Origin: Bosea sp. ANAM02
GTDB lineage: Bacteria; Pseudomonadota; Alphaproteobacteria; Rhizobiales; Beijerinckiaceae
DNA length: 64,000 nucleotides
Direction: 5' to 3'
Assembly: GCF_011764485.1 (NCBI RefSeq)
Contig: NZ_AP022848.1
Location: forward strand, 4,430,001-4,494,000
Part shown: one piece after another, positions 30,199 to 39,146 of the stretch
How positions within the stretch are numbered: the stretch's first letter is position 1
How the letters are laid out: every line of letters begins with the position of its first letter
Notes under the pieces: model-generated
Seen by the model: only the letters and a program-made list of their open reading frames with translations
Databases searched by the model: none
Told to the model about the DNA's origin: nothing
Position numbers and translations under genes: made by a program

Positions 30199-31608
30199 AT
30201 GAATAAGCGTCTCATTTTACTGACCCCGATGGCACCCGCCGAAGTTGATCAGCTTGGCGGGAGCTTCGGTAGCGATGTTGACATCGCCATCATCAACGAC
30301 CTTGAACAACTGTACGCCATGCCTGTTGATCGAGATACGACGCTGCTAAGCTTCGGCTCCGGCGTAATCGTTCCTGGCGACGTCTTGGCCAGATTTTCCA
30401 AACCGGCATATAACGTGCACGCTGCCTCGCCAGCCTTCCCAGGCCGCGACCCGCATCATCACGCCATCTATCGGGGTGTTACCGAATACGGAGCAACCCT
30501 GCACGTGATGACAGAACGCGTGGACGACGGCCCGATCATCGGGGTCGAGATCTTCCCCGTTGCGCCGGGGACATCTCCGACGCAGCTTCTAGCTCAGGCG
30601 AACGAAGCCGGCTTCCGGCTCCTTCAACGTTTCGGGGCGAGGCTCCTTGAGCCTGTTTCTCCCCCACCGCTCGCCGATACCACTTGGGGCAGCCTGAAAA
30701 CCAAAAGGAGCGATCTTCACCAATTTTGCAGGCTATCTCCTCTCATCGGGCAAGATGAACTCCTTCGTCGCTTCGAAGCCTTCGATGGTGCATCTCACGA
30801 CAATCTGACTGTCGAGCTTCACGGTCAATTGTTCCGAATCGACAAGTCGCATCGTCAGCTTGGCTCCAATGAAGAATTCAACGAATTCACCGAAGCCGGA
30901 TTTCGAAAGCTGCTGCAGGACGTGAAGGCGCGCGGCTATCGCTTCGCGCGCTATGGCGAGACTGGTCAGGACAGGCATGCCATCTGGCGGCATGATGTGG
31001 ACTTTTCGATGCATCGCGCCGCCCGCCTCGCCCAGATCGAGGCTGAGGAAGGAGCGGTCTCTACCTATTTCGTCAATCCGCGCTGCACTTTCTACAATTT
31101 GTTCGAGCCGGAGATCATGCGTCTCCTAAACACGATCCGCTCCTACGGACACGAAATCGGGCTGCATTTCGACGCTGGCGCCTACGACGTCACGGAATGG
31201 ACGGCTGCAGCCCTAGACAAAGCGCTGGCGCGCGAACGCGCACTCCTCGAGTTGGCCTTAGATGCCCCTGTCAGGTGCGTTAGTTGGCACAATCCCGATA
31301 TGTCGAACCTGCTTGCGTTCGACGCTGAAGAGATCGGGGGCCTCATTAACGCCTATGGCGCATCGCTCAAACGCGACTACACCTATTGCTCCGATTCCAA
31401 TGGATATTGGCGTTTCCAGCCGATGGCTGAAGTGATCGCCGCCGGCCATCCCCGACTCCATCTCCTGACCCACCCAGCGTGGTGGGCTCCGGAGCCCATG
31501 CCCCCTTCTGAGCGCATCGATCGCGCCATCATGGGACGGGCGCGGGCTGTGCGTCGCGATTACGACGCCCTGCTCGCTCGCGGCGGGCGCCGTAACATTA
31601 CGAAATAA
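30199..31608 (+). CDS. Formyltransferase-polysaccharide deacetylase fusion protein
   Basis: 469-aa two-domain protein. Residues 1 to about 220 are formyltransferase-like: YNVHAASPAFPGRDPHHHAI with Asn72 and His74, and VDDGPII with Asp110. Residues about 230-460 are NodB/CE4-like: WRHDVDFSMHRAARLAQIE (Asp pair at 266/268), STYFVNP, and GHEIGLHFDAG with His323, then CVSWHNPD and LTHPAWW. Both catalytic sets appear intact. One chain could remove acetyl and put on formyl at the same nitrogen. The local G+C is low (32 of 60 bases at 30241-30300), a sign of recent transfer. No strong ribosome site precedes the ATG. Confidence 0.82.
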   Translation: MNKRLILLTPMAPAEVDQLGGSFGSDVDIAIINDLEQLYAMPVDRDTTLLSFGSGVIVPGDVLARFSKPAYNVHAASPAFPGRDPHHHAIYRGVTEYGATLHVMTERVDDGPIIGVEIFPVAPGTSPTQLLAQANEAGFRLLQRFGARLLEPVSPPPLADTTWGSLKTKRSDLHQFCRLSPLIGQDELLRRFEAFDGASHDNLTVELHGQLFRIDKSHRQLGSNEEFNEFTEAGFRKLLQDVKARGYRFARYGETGQDRHAIWRHDVDFSMHRAARLAQIEAEEGAVSTYFVNPRCTFYNLFEPEIMRLLNTIRSYGHEIGLHFDAGAYDVTEWTAAALDKALARERALLELALDAPVRCVSWHNPDMSNLLAFDAEEIGGLINAYGASLKRDYTYCSDSNGYWRFQPMAEVIAAGHPRLHLLTHPAWWAPEPMPPSERIDRAIMGRARAVRRDYDALLARGGRRNITK

Positions 31609-31626
31609 CGCCGGCCCTGCTGCGGC

Positions 31627-32691
31627 TCAGGCGCCGTATTTCCGCACATCCGGCACGAAATGCCTGTGACTCATCATGCAGCGCATGATTGTCGGCTTGT
31701 TCGCCTTCGTCCATTCGACCGTGCGGCGGATGCCCTCCTCATGCGGCACCTGCGCCACGAAGCCGAGCTTCTCGCGGGCCTTGTCGGTGGCGGCGAAGCG
31801 CTGGCCCGAGCGGTCCCAGTCGCGGGCCGGGGTCAGCGCGATCGGCGTCGCGTTGCCCGTCGCCGCGTTGATGCGCTCGGCCAGCTCGCGGATCGAGACC
31901 TCGGCGCCGGAGCCGAGGTTGTAGATCTCGCCCGGCTCGCCCTTGAGGCCGCAGGCCATCAGGCCGCGCGCCATGTCCTCGACGAAGATAAAGTCGCGGG
32001 TGGCGATGCCGCCGTTTTCGACCGGCAGCGCCTCGCCATGCAGCGATTTCCAGATGAAGGTCGGTGTCACGTTGCGCCAGACGGTCGCCGGAGTGCCGCG
32101 CCAGCGGCCGGCGCCCAGGATCTCGCCCGGCCCGTAGACGTTCTGGAAGCGCGCCTTAACGAAAGGCAGTCCGTGCCGGGTGAAATAGTAGTTCCCGTAC
32201 ATCTCGCCGATCAGCTTCGAGATCGAGTACGGGCTGTCGTGGAAGAGCGAGACCGGCGCATCCTCGGTGGTCGCGCTGGCGCCGTCGAAGGTCTTGGCCG
32301 CAACCGCGCAGCCGGCGGCCGAATAGACCACCTTCTTCAGCGACCCGATGTCCTTCAGGCGCTCGAACAGCTTCAGCGTGGTCAGCGTGTTGTTCTCATG
32401 ATCCATCAGAGGGTCGTGGATCGACGACTGGTTCCCGTGGAAGCAGGCAAGATGGTAGGCGTAGTCGAGATCATCGTCGAGCTCGGCCAGGATGCGATCA
32501 CTGGTGATCGGCCCCGAAACCAGCTTCACCGCCGGATCATCCGGGACATTCACCGGATCGGCCGAGAGGAAGTTGTCGACGATCGTCAGCTTGCGCGGCT
32601 TCTCGCGTAGGATCTGCTTGACGAGGTTGGAGCCGACGAAGCCGGCGCCGCCGACCACCAGCACGTTCTTGCCAGCGAAGCTTTCGGTCAT
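31627..32691 (-). CDS. NAD-dependent nucleotide-sugar epimerase (SDR), third of a triplet
   Basis: 354-aa extended SDR with GGAGFVGSN, a catalytic region YSAAGCAVA and the YxxxK pair in PYSISKLIGE, then FQNVYGPGEILGAG. It is distinct in sequence from the other two SDRs beside it. The start is the ATG at 32691 (MTESFAGKNVLVVGG); the longer open frame is read-through of a non-coding leader. Three adjacent SDR genes next to asparagine-synthase genes resemble wbmF, wbmG and wbmH of Bordetella, which are thought to epimerise UDP-2,3-diacetamido uronic acids. Which position each one inverts cannot be told here. Confidence 0.87.
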   Translation of the reverse strand: MTESFAGKNVLVVGGAGFVGSNLVKQILREKPRKLTIVDNFLSADPVNVPDDPAVKLVSGPITSDRILAELDDDLDYAYHLACFHGNQSSIHDPLMDHENNTLTTLKLFERLKDIGSLKKVVYSAAGCAVAAKTFDGASATTEDAPVSLFHDSPYSISKLIGEMYGNYYFTRHGLPFVKARFQNVYGPGEILGAGRWRGTPATVWRNVTPTFIWKSLHGEALPVENGGIATRDFIFVEDMARGLMACGLKGEPGEIYNLGSGAEVSIRELAERINAATGNATPIALTPARDWDRSGQRFAATDKAREKLGFVAQVPHEEGIRRTVEWTKANKPTIMRCMMSHRHFVPDVRKYGA

Positions 32692-32743
32692 GGGAATATC
32701 CGTTTGAAGGTGGGGGCGGAGCGAGCCGTGCGGGCGAAGGCGG

Positions 32744-33685
32744 TCAGGCCTTCGCGGAGGGCGCCTTGAGGTGGCTGTAGATCGCGGTGACGCCGTGCTG
32801 GTCGTACCAGGCCAGCATCCGCCGGATCGTCTGCTCGAAGGAGTATCGCGGCTTCCAGCCGAAGGTCTCGATCGTCTTCGAAGGGTCGAGCACGACGGCT
32901 GGCACGTCGTCGGCACCGGGCTCCACCTCCGGCACAGGCTCCGAGAGCGTGATGCCGAGATGGTCGACGACGATGTCGAATATCTCCTTGATCGTATGGC
33001 CGGTGCCGGTCGAGACGTTGAACACGCCGGTGGGCGCGCCGTCCGCCATCACCACGTCCATGGCCGAGAAGAAGTCGTCCATGTCGACGAAGTCGCGCAC
33101 GGTCTTGGAGCAGAAGCAGCCCTTGCCGGCCTTCAGGCGGGTGTAGAAGGTCGGGATCGGGCCGATGGCCAGGCGCGGGCCGGTGACGTTGGCGAGCCGG
33201 AGCGAGACGAAGGGCAGGCCCGACATGGCAAGGTAATTCTCGCCGGCCTGCTTCGAGATGCCGTAGCTGGTGAAGGGGCGCGCCGGAGCATCCGCCGGGA
33301 TCGGGACGATTTCCGGCCGGCCATAGCCGAGCGCCGTGTGGAAGTTCACGAAGCGCTGGACGCCGGCCGCCTTCGCCGCCTCGACGACCTGAATCGTACC
33401 CTCGACATTGGTGCGCGTATCCTCGAGCCAGTCATCCGGATCCTTGTAGGCCGCGGCCGAATGGACGACATGGCTCGGCTTGAAATCGGCGAAGAGGCGG
33501 TCGAGCAACGCACGATCCTCGACCCGGCCTTCGACCACGCGCATCGCCGGGTGGGCTTCCGGCAGGGAGCCACGTTGGCCGGTGGCGAAGTTGTCGAGCA
33601 CGAGAACCTCGTGCCCACCCTCGAGATAGCGCTCGGTCAGGTTCGAGCCGAGGCAGCCCGCCCCGCCGGTGATCAGGATACGCAT
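32744..33685 (-). CDS. NAD-dependent nucleotide-sugar epimerase (SDR), second of a triplet
   Basis: 313-aa extended SDR: GGAGCLGSN at the N-terminus, HVVHSAAAYKDPDDW, a catalytic region FHTALGYG with Thr in place of the usual Ser, and YGISK for the YxxxK pair, then VSLRLANVTGPR. It is closely related to the gene just upstream (both share AAxYKDPxDW and LRLANVxGPR), so the two probably arose by duplication. It follows that gene after 8 bp. The likely role is epimerisation of a UDP-diamino uronic acid. Confidence 0.88.
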   Translation of the reverse strand: MRILITGGAGCLGSNLTERYLEGGHEVLVLDNFATGQRGSLPEAHPAMRVVEGRVEDRALLDRLFADFKPSHVVHSAAAYKDPDDWLEDTRTNVEGTIQVVEAAKAAGVQRFVNFHTALGYGRPEIVPIPADAPARPFTSYGISKQAGENYLAMSGLPFVSLRLANVTGPRLAIGPIPTFYTRLKAGKGCFCSKTVRDFVDMDDFFSAMDVVMADGAPTGVFNVSTGTGHTIKEIFDIVVDHLGITLSEPVPEVEPGADDVPAVVLDPSKTIETFGWKPRYSFEQTIRRMLAWYDQHGVTAIYSHLKAPSAKA

Positions 33686-33693
33686 GATCCGCC

Positions 33694-34653
33694 TCAGCCC
33701 TTGGCCGCCGTGTTGATGTCGGCGCGGGCTTCCTTGAGATGCGTATAGCCACCGACCACGCCTTCCTTCTCCCAGCGCTCGACCGAGAGCCGCGCGATCT
33801 CGTCGAGCGGCGTGAATTCGATATCGCCGAAATCAGCGAAGGTGCGGGAGGGATCGAGCAGGATCGAGGGCGCATCGTCGGGCCCGAGCGGCTTGACCTC
33901 CGGCTCCGGATAGTCGTTGAGCTTCATCGCCTTCACGACCGCGTCGTAGAGCTCCTTGATCGCCACGTCCTTGCCGGACGAGAAGTGATAGGTACCGTTG
34001 CCCTTGCCGTCGGCGGCCTGGACGACGACGCGGGCCAGGTCGCCCGCATAGCAGAAGTCGCGCCGCGCCGGGGTAACGAAGCACTTCTTCCCCTCGGCCA
34101 GGCGGCCATAGAAGATCGGCAGCGGGCCGGAGACGTTGCGCGGGCCGATGACGTTGGCGAGGCGGAAGGTCACCCAATCGACGCCCGAGAACTGCACATA
34201 GTGCTCGCCGGCGGTCTTGGAGATCGCGTAGCTCGAGTTCACCGGATTGATCGGGTGGTCGAGCTGGATCGGCTGCTGCAGCGGCTTGGTGCCGTAGCAC
34301 AGTGCCGTCTGGAAATAGATGAGACGGCCGACCTTGTGGAGCTTGCAGCCCTTGGCGATGTTGGCGCCGCCAACGGCGTTGACGAAGGCATCGGTCTCCC
34401 AGTCCTCCGGATCCTTGTAGGACGCGGCGGTGTGGACGACGACATCCGGCTTGAAGTCCGAGAAGAGCTGGTCGACCAGCTTCCAGTCGGTGATCGAGCC
34501 CTCGACCTGGGTCAGGCGCTCCTGGTCGAGCAGATTGTCGCGACGGCCGGTCGAGAAGTTCTCGAGCGACATCACGGTGTCCCCGCGCGCCAGGAACATG
34601 TCCGCCGCCGTCGAGCCGACCTGGCCGGAGCCACCCGTAATGAAGACCTTCAT
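33694..34653 (-). CDS. NAD-dependent nucleotide-sugar epimerase (SDR), first of a triplet
   Basis: 319-aa extended SDR with GGSGQVGST, HTAASYKDPEDW, FQTALCYG (catalytic Thr), and YAISK for YxxxK, then FRLANVIGPRN. The pattern AxSYKDPEDW and RLANVIGPRN is shared with the next gene. It lies 22 bp after the amidotransferase gene upstream, so amidotransferase and epimerases should be co-transcribed. Reaction assigned by family only; substrate inferred from the wbp genes of the same locus. Confidence 0.88.
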   Translation of the reverse strand: MKVFITGGSGQVGSTAADMFLARGDTVMSLENFSTGRRDNLLDQERLTQVEGSITDWKLVDQLFSDFKPDVVVHTAASYKDPEDWETDAFVNAVGGANIAKGCKLHKVGRLIYFQTALCYGTKPLQQPIQLDHPINPVNSSYAISKTAGEHYVQFSGVDWVTFRLANVIGPRNVSGPLPIFYGRLAEGKKCFVTPARRDFCYAGDLARVVVQAADGKGNGTYHFSSGKDVAIKELYDAVVKAMKLNDYPEPEVKPLGPDDAPSILLDPSRTFADFGDIEFTPLDEIARLSVERWEKEGVVGGYTHLKEARADINTAAKG

Positions 34654-34675
34654 CGTGCTATTCCCGTGATTGAAG

Positions 34676-36613
34676 TTACTGGGCCGCGACCTGGGCGGGC
34701 TCGACCTCGTCGAGCATCCGCCGATAGTCCGCGGCGCGGTCGTGGAAGATCTGCTGCCAGAGCTCGAGGCTGAGCAGCCCCCAGGTCTTGCGCGAGAAGC
34801 GCTCGGCCTTGTCGAAATTGGCGAGGATGGCGTCCGAATTGAAGAACTCGCGATGGCGGGTCTTCTGGGTCGCGAAGATGTCCGCGACCATGTCCTTCAG
34901 CTCGCCTGAGAACCATTCCTTGAGCGGCACTGGGAAGCCCATCTTGTCGCGGCGCTGCGCCAGCTCCTGCGGCAGGTCTCCCGAGAAGGTCGACTTGATG
35001 AAATGCTTCATCTGGCCGCCCTTGAACTTGATGTCGGCCGGAATCGTCGCGGCGAATTCGACCACCGAATGGTCGAGCAGCGGCACGCGCGATTCCAGCC
35101 CATGCGCCATCGACATCCGGTCCTCGACCTGCAGCAGCGCCGGCAGCAGGCACTTGAAGTCGAAATGCGTCATCGAGTCGAAATAGGCTTCCTTCTTCAC
35201 GTTCCGCTCGGAATTGAAGATGGCCTGGAAGCGCGCGAAGACACCGGAACGGTCGAGCGCCGACCAGTCGACCTCGTTCTCCATGTCGGCTGAACGGTCG
35301 ATCAGGCGGAAATAGCGCTCGTCCAGCGGGCCGAACAGGCCCTTGGAGAAGAGCTGCCGGATCAGCGGCTTGTATTCCTGCAGCACGGTCAGGTGCGGGA
35401 TGATCGATTCCGGCGTGACGACGAAGTTGCCGTTGCGCTGCGTGCCGTCGATCGACGCCTTCAGCGCCTGCTCCAGATAGGCGATCAGGTAGCGGGCGTA
35501 GCCGCCGAAGATCTCGTCGCCGCCCTGGCCACCCAGTACGACTTTGACGTGCCGGGCCGCCAGTTCGGAGACCATGTATTGCGGGAAGGAGCCGGGACCG
35601 CCGACCGGCGTATCGAGGTGATAGAGCACCTTCTCGATGTTGTTGCGAAAGTCGCCCGCGGTGATCTCGATCTGGTGCAGGTCGATGCCGCCGTCCCGGC
35701 AGGCGGCCTCGGCGAAAGAGCTCTCGTCATAGCCGGGGAACTCGGTGAACTTGCCGTGGAAGCCGATACGGCCGGAGGCCTCCTCGCGGCCGGCGAGAAT
35801 GCCGATCAGGCTGGAGTCGATGCCGCCGGAGATGTAGGCGCCGACCGGCACGTCCGAGCGCAGATGCACCTTGATGGAATCTGACAGGCGCGCGCGCATT
35901 TCGTCACCGAACCAGCGCGGCGTATGGTCAAAGTCGATGTCGTAATGGACATCCCAGTAGCGGAAGACCCTGACCTCGCCGTTCTCCACAGTCAGCGCGT
36001 GGCCGGGCAGCAGCGTGTGGATGTGCTTGAAGAGGGTTTTCTCGCCGATCGTGTACTGGAAGGTCATGTACTCGGCGAGCGCGTCCGGGTCGGTCGCGAT
36101 CTCGGGCAGCAGCGACAGCAGCGCCTTCATCTCGGAGGCGAAATACAAGGTCCCGTCGACCACGGCGTAGTAGAAGGGCTTGATGCCGAAACGGTCGCGC
36201 GCGGCGAAGAAGCGCTCGCCGTCCCACAGGCTGAAGGCGAACATGCCACGCAAATGCTGCAGGCAGTCGATGCCCCATTTCGCATAGGCGGCCAGCACGG
36301 TCTCGGTGTCGGAGGAGGAGCGGAAGCTCCAGCCGTCCTGCAGCTCGGCCATCAGCTCAACGTAATTGTAAATCTCGCCGTTGAAGGTGATGACCGTACC
36401 ATCATTGCCGATCATGGGCTGGCGGCCAGTCGGCGACAGGTCAATGATCGCGAGGCGCCGATGGGCGAGACCGCAGACATTACCCGGCGCAACCCAGACG
36501 CCTTGCCCATCCGGGCCGCGATGCGCGATCAGCTGGTTCATCACCGCGAGCGCATTTGCGAGCTTCGCGATAGGCTGACGCGTCAGCGAGACCGCACCGG
36601 CGATTCCACACAT
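34676..36613 (-). CDS. Asparagine synthase family amidotransferase
   Basis: 645-aa class II amidotransferase. Cys2 is in MCGIAGAVSL; HRGPDGQGVW and FNGEIYNYVELM complete the glutaminase site. The synthetase part has VGAYISGGIDSS (ATP loop 262-268) and GGQGGDEIFGGYARY. Both domains are intact. Its place directly upstream of three nucleotide-sugar epimerases suggests a uronic-acid carboxyl as acceptor, giving a uronamide, but free asparagine synthesis cannot be excluded. It reads in the same direction as the next amidotransferase upstream, after a 139-bp gap that may hold its own promoter. Confidence 0.88.
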   Translation of the reverse strand: MCGIAGAVSLTRQPIAKLANALAVMNQLIAHRGPDGQGVWVAPGNVCGLAHRRLAIIDLSPTGRQPMIGNDGTVITFNGEIYNYVELMAELQDGWSFRSSSDTETVLAAYAKWGIDCLQHLRGMFAFSLWDGERFFAARDRFGIKPFYYAVVDGTLYFASEMKALLSLLPEIATDPDALAEYMTFQYTIGEKTLFKHIHTLLPGHALTVENGEVRVFRYWDVHYDIDFDHTPRWFGDEMRARLSDSIKVHLRSDVPVGAYISGGIDSSLIGILAGREEASGRIGFHGKFTEFPGYDESSFAEAACRDGGIDLHQIEITAGDFRNNIEKVLYHLDTPVGGPGSFPQYMVSELAARHVKVVLGGQGGDEIFGGYARYLIAYLEQALKASIDGTQRNGNFVVTPESIIPHLTVLQEYKPLIRQLFSKGLFGPLDERYFRLIDRSADMENEVDWSALDRSGVFARFQAIFNSERNVKKEAYFDSMTHFDFKCLLPALLQVEDRMSMAHGLESRVPLLDHSVVEFAATIPADIKFKGGQMKHFIKSTFSGDLPQELAQRRDKMGFPVPLKEWFSGELKDMVADIFATQKTRHREFFNSDAILANFDKAERFSRKTWGLLSLELWQQIFHDRAADYRRMLDEVEPAQVAAQ

Positions 36614-36752
36614 GACAAACTTTCTGACTTCTGGAGCCCTGAGCGGCAGCCGACGGCCGCAGGGCCGACCACCTCGATCCTCAAACGCAAGGGCGGTCTT
36701 TAACAGGCCGGTGTGATCTTGTCATGCCGGCCGGAACCCGCGGACCGGCCCC

Positions 36753-38651
36753 TTACAGAGACACGCCGACGCGCTCGCCCCACATCCCGAGATTGACGAT
36801 CCGCCACAGCGTGAAGTCGAGGGGCCTGTTGCCGTCCAGCATATCCTTGGCGAGGGCACGCACTCCATCGGCATTCATCAGCCCCGGATAGCGCGCGAGC
36901 GTCTTCTCGATGCCATCCTCGACCTGCCCGCGCAGCGGCCCGCGGAACCAGATCTGCTCCGGCGTAGCGAAGCCGAGCTTGTCGCGCCGCTCGCGCACGC
37001 TTTCCGGCAGGACATGGGCCATGCCGCGTCGCAGGACACGCTTGGTGTCGCCGCCGACGATCTTGTGGTCGTTGCCAAGCGCGAGGTCGAACTCGACCAG
37101 CGGATGATCGAGGAAAGGGACGCGCGCCTCGATGGAATGGGCCATCGAGTTACGGTCCTCCCAATGCAGCAGCATGGCGAGGTTCGAACCATAGGTCAGC
37201 GTCAGGCACAGGGTCCGCAGATCGGCCACTGGCGGCAGGCCGAGCTCGTCGCTGGCCAGCTCGAGCGCCGTCCGCGGGTTGCCCTTCTGGCGCAACAAAT
37301 CCGTCCCCAGCCAGTCGTGCTGCGTGAGAGCGCGATGCTGGCGCCGCAGCAGCCCGCCGAGCCTGCGCGGAAGCAGCGGCACGAGATGATGCTTGACCTG
37401 ATCCGCGATCGGCGTGCCGTGGTAGCGGTTTCGCTCGAGGATCGTTGTCACCAACTGCCCGAACCGCCGTCGCCGAGTCAGATCCGCCATGTAGTAGGAA
37501 AAGCCGCCATGGTAGCCGGCGAGCTGCTCGTCCGCCCCCTGCCCGTCCAGCATCACCTTGACCCCGACGCGCCTCGCCTCCTCGAACACGCACCATTGCG
37601 CGAAGATCGAGGTAGAGCCGAAGGGTTCGTCCTGATGCCAGGTGATGTCCGAGGCGCGCTGGAAGACGTCCTCGGCCTTCGGGAAGATATAGTGCGGCTC
37701 GGTATGGGCGTGGGCAACGACCGCCTCCATGAACGGTTTCTCGTCGACGCTCTTCTCGGCGTAGCAGGCCGAGACGGTATTGACCTTCGCACCACCCGCG
37801 TCCGAGCCCATCATGCCGGACATCAGGCAGACAATGGAGGAAGAATCGAGCCCACCCGACAGGCAGGAGCCGACCGGAACGTCCGAGCGCAGATGCAGCC
37901 GCACGGATTCGGTCAGGAGGTCGCGGAAGCGAGCCGCCGCCTCATCCTCGGATATGGAAATCTCGCCAGCGGTTGCCGGATACCAGCGACGCGGCCGCGC
38001 TTCGACGGCAGCGTCGCGGCTCGCATCGATCGTGATGCATTCGCCGCCGCGAAGCTGAAACACGCCTTCGAACATCGTCTCCGAGGTATGATCAGAGATG
38101 CCGGAGGCGAGGAAGTCATGGACTCGAGCGACGTTCATGCGGCCCGACACGCCCGGAAGACCCAGGAGCTGCTTGATCTCGGAGCCGAAGGCGGCGCCGC
38201 GAGGCGCCGTCACCATGTATAGTGGCTTGATACCGTAGCGGTCGCGGGCGGCGAAAAGCTTCTTGTCACGATCGTCCCAAATTAGGAAGGCGAACATACC
38301 GCGCAGCCGAGGCAGCGCATCCTCACCCCAGAGGATGTAGGCGCGCAGCAACACCTCGGAATCAGACTCGGAGACAAAGACCTCCCCCTTCGCCCGCATC
38401 TCCTCGCGCAGCTCGATGTAATTGTAGATCTCCCCGTTGAAGACGAGCCGATATCGGCCCGACGCATCACCCATCGGCTGCAGGCCGGCATCCGAAACGT
38501 CGATAATGGCGAGGCGTCGGTGACCGAGGGCAACAGGACCTTTGGAACTGGCATAGGTTTCCCAGCCGCGACCGTCTGGTCCTCGGTGCGCTACGATGTC
38601 GATCCGTTGGGGGTCTGGCTCGAAGCCGATCGACCCAAAAATGCCACACAT
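36753..38651 (-). CDS. Asparagine synthase family amidotransferase
   Basis: 632-aa class II amidotransferase, third of the locus. Cys2 is in MCGIFGSIGF; HRGPDGRGWE and FNGEIYNYIELR follow; the ATP loop SGGLDSS is at 265-271 and DGQGADEQLAGYHGGF is the later ATP/Mg site. The C-terminal part ends LWRIVNLGMWGERV, a pattern common in polysaccharide-locus AsnB proteins. It is the first gene of the final minus-strand block, so its promoter should lie in 38652-38788, a stretch with no gene. It borders the decayed phage-like remnant. Confidence 0.88.
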   Translation of the reverse strand: MCGIFGSIGFEPDPQRIDIVAHRGPDGRGWETYASSKGPVALGHRRLAIIDVSDAGLQPMGDASGRYRLVFNGEIYNYIELREEMRAKGEVFVSESDSEVLLRAYILWGEDALPRLRGMFAFLIWDDRDKKLFAARDRYGIKPLYMVTAPRGAAFGSEIKQLLGLPGVSGRMNVARVHDFLASGISDHTSETMFEGVFQLRGGECITIDASRDAAVEARPRRWYPATAGEISISEDEAAARFRDLLTESVRLHLRSDVPVGSCLSGGLDSSSIVCLMSGMMGSDAGGAKVNTVSACYAEKSVDEKPFMEAVVAHAHTEPHYIFPKAEDVFQRASDITWHQDEPFGSTSIFAQWCVFEEARRVGVKVMLDGQGADEQLAGYHGGFSYYMADLTRRRRFGQLVTTILERNRYHGTPIADQVKHHLVPLLPRRLGGLLRRQHRALTQHDWLGTDLLRQKGNPRTALELASDELGLPPVADLRTLCLTLTYGSNLAMLLHWEDRNSMAHSIEARVPFLDHPLVEFDLALGNDHKIVGGDTKRVLRRGMAHVLPESVRERRDKLGFATPEQIWFRGPLRGQVEDGIEKTLARYPGLMNADGVRALAKDMLDGNRPLDFTLWRIVNLGMWGERVGVSL

Positions 38652-38788
38652 GCGCCAGCCTCGTTGCTGCGGCTTCGAGCGATTTGTTGCCGCCGACCAA
38701 AACAGTCTTGTGCTGCCTTATATTGACGGCACCGCCGTTGGTCGAGGCCACCGACACCTTTCGGCGACAAGGCCCTTTACAAACGCAC

Positions 38789-39051
38789 TCACCCAAAGCC
38801 TTGCTTGCTCGACAGCTGTTCAGCCTCCTCTGAACGCAACGATCGATTTCGCCGCCCGATCTCGACGCCGCCCTCCTCGAGTGCGAATTTGATGCCTCGC
38901 AGATTGTTGTGCGTCGGCACGCGCCTGCCCTTTTCAAAGTCTCGGATGGTTAAGAGGCCGAGATGCGCAGCCTTGGCAAATTCTTGCTGGCTCCAATCGA
39001 GGAGCGCGCGGGCGGCGCGGCATTGGACTGGCGTGATCGTGATGGCGGCAT
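38789..39051 (-). pseudogene. XRE-type helix-turn-helix regulator, frameshifted after the start codon
   Basis: Read on the minus strand, the frame ending at 38789 encodes a phage-like HTH protein: ITITPVQCRAARALLDWSQQ, EFAKAAHLGLLTIRDFEKGR, RVPTHNNLRGIKFALEEGGV. This frame has no ATG, GTG or TTG before the HTH and is closed by TGA upstream. One frame over, an ATG sits exactly where the start is expected (39049-39051). Restoring a single missing G after that ATG (ATGGCCGCC in place of ATGCCGCC) gives MAAITITP... and an 87-aa protein. So a one-base deletion, or a base-calling error, has cut the start from the body. A non-canonical ATC start is a less likely alternative. Confidence 0.7.
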
Positions 39052-39146
39052 CGCCTGATCAACGCTTTTCGTCGAGTGACGACTATTCCAGTTGACTGGT
39101 GTCGCCTCGGGACTGGCGGTTCGGGTCAGGTCGCGCCGTATCGCTC

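Noticed and set aside
38652..38788. Further phage gene between the amidotransferase and the XRE remnant
   Set aside because: No open frame with a start and no similarity seen in 137 bp; more likely the promoter region of the amidotransferase gene.
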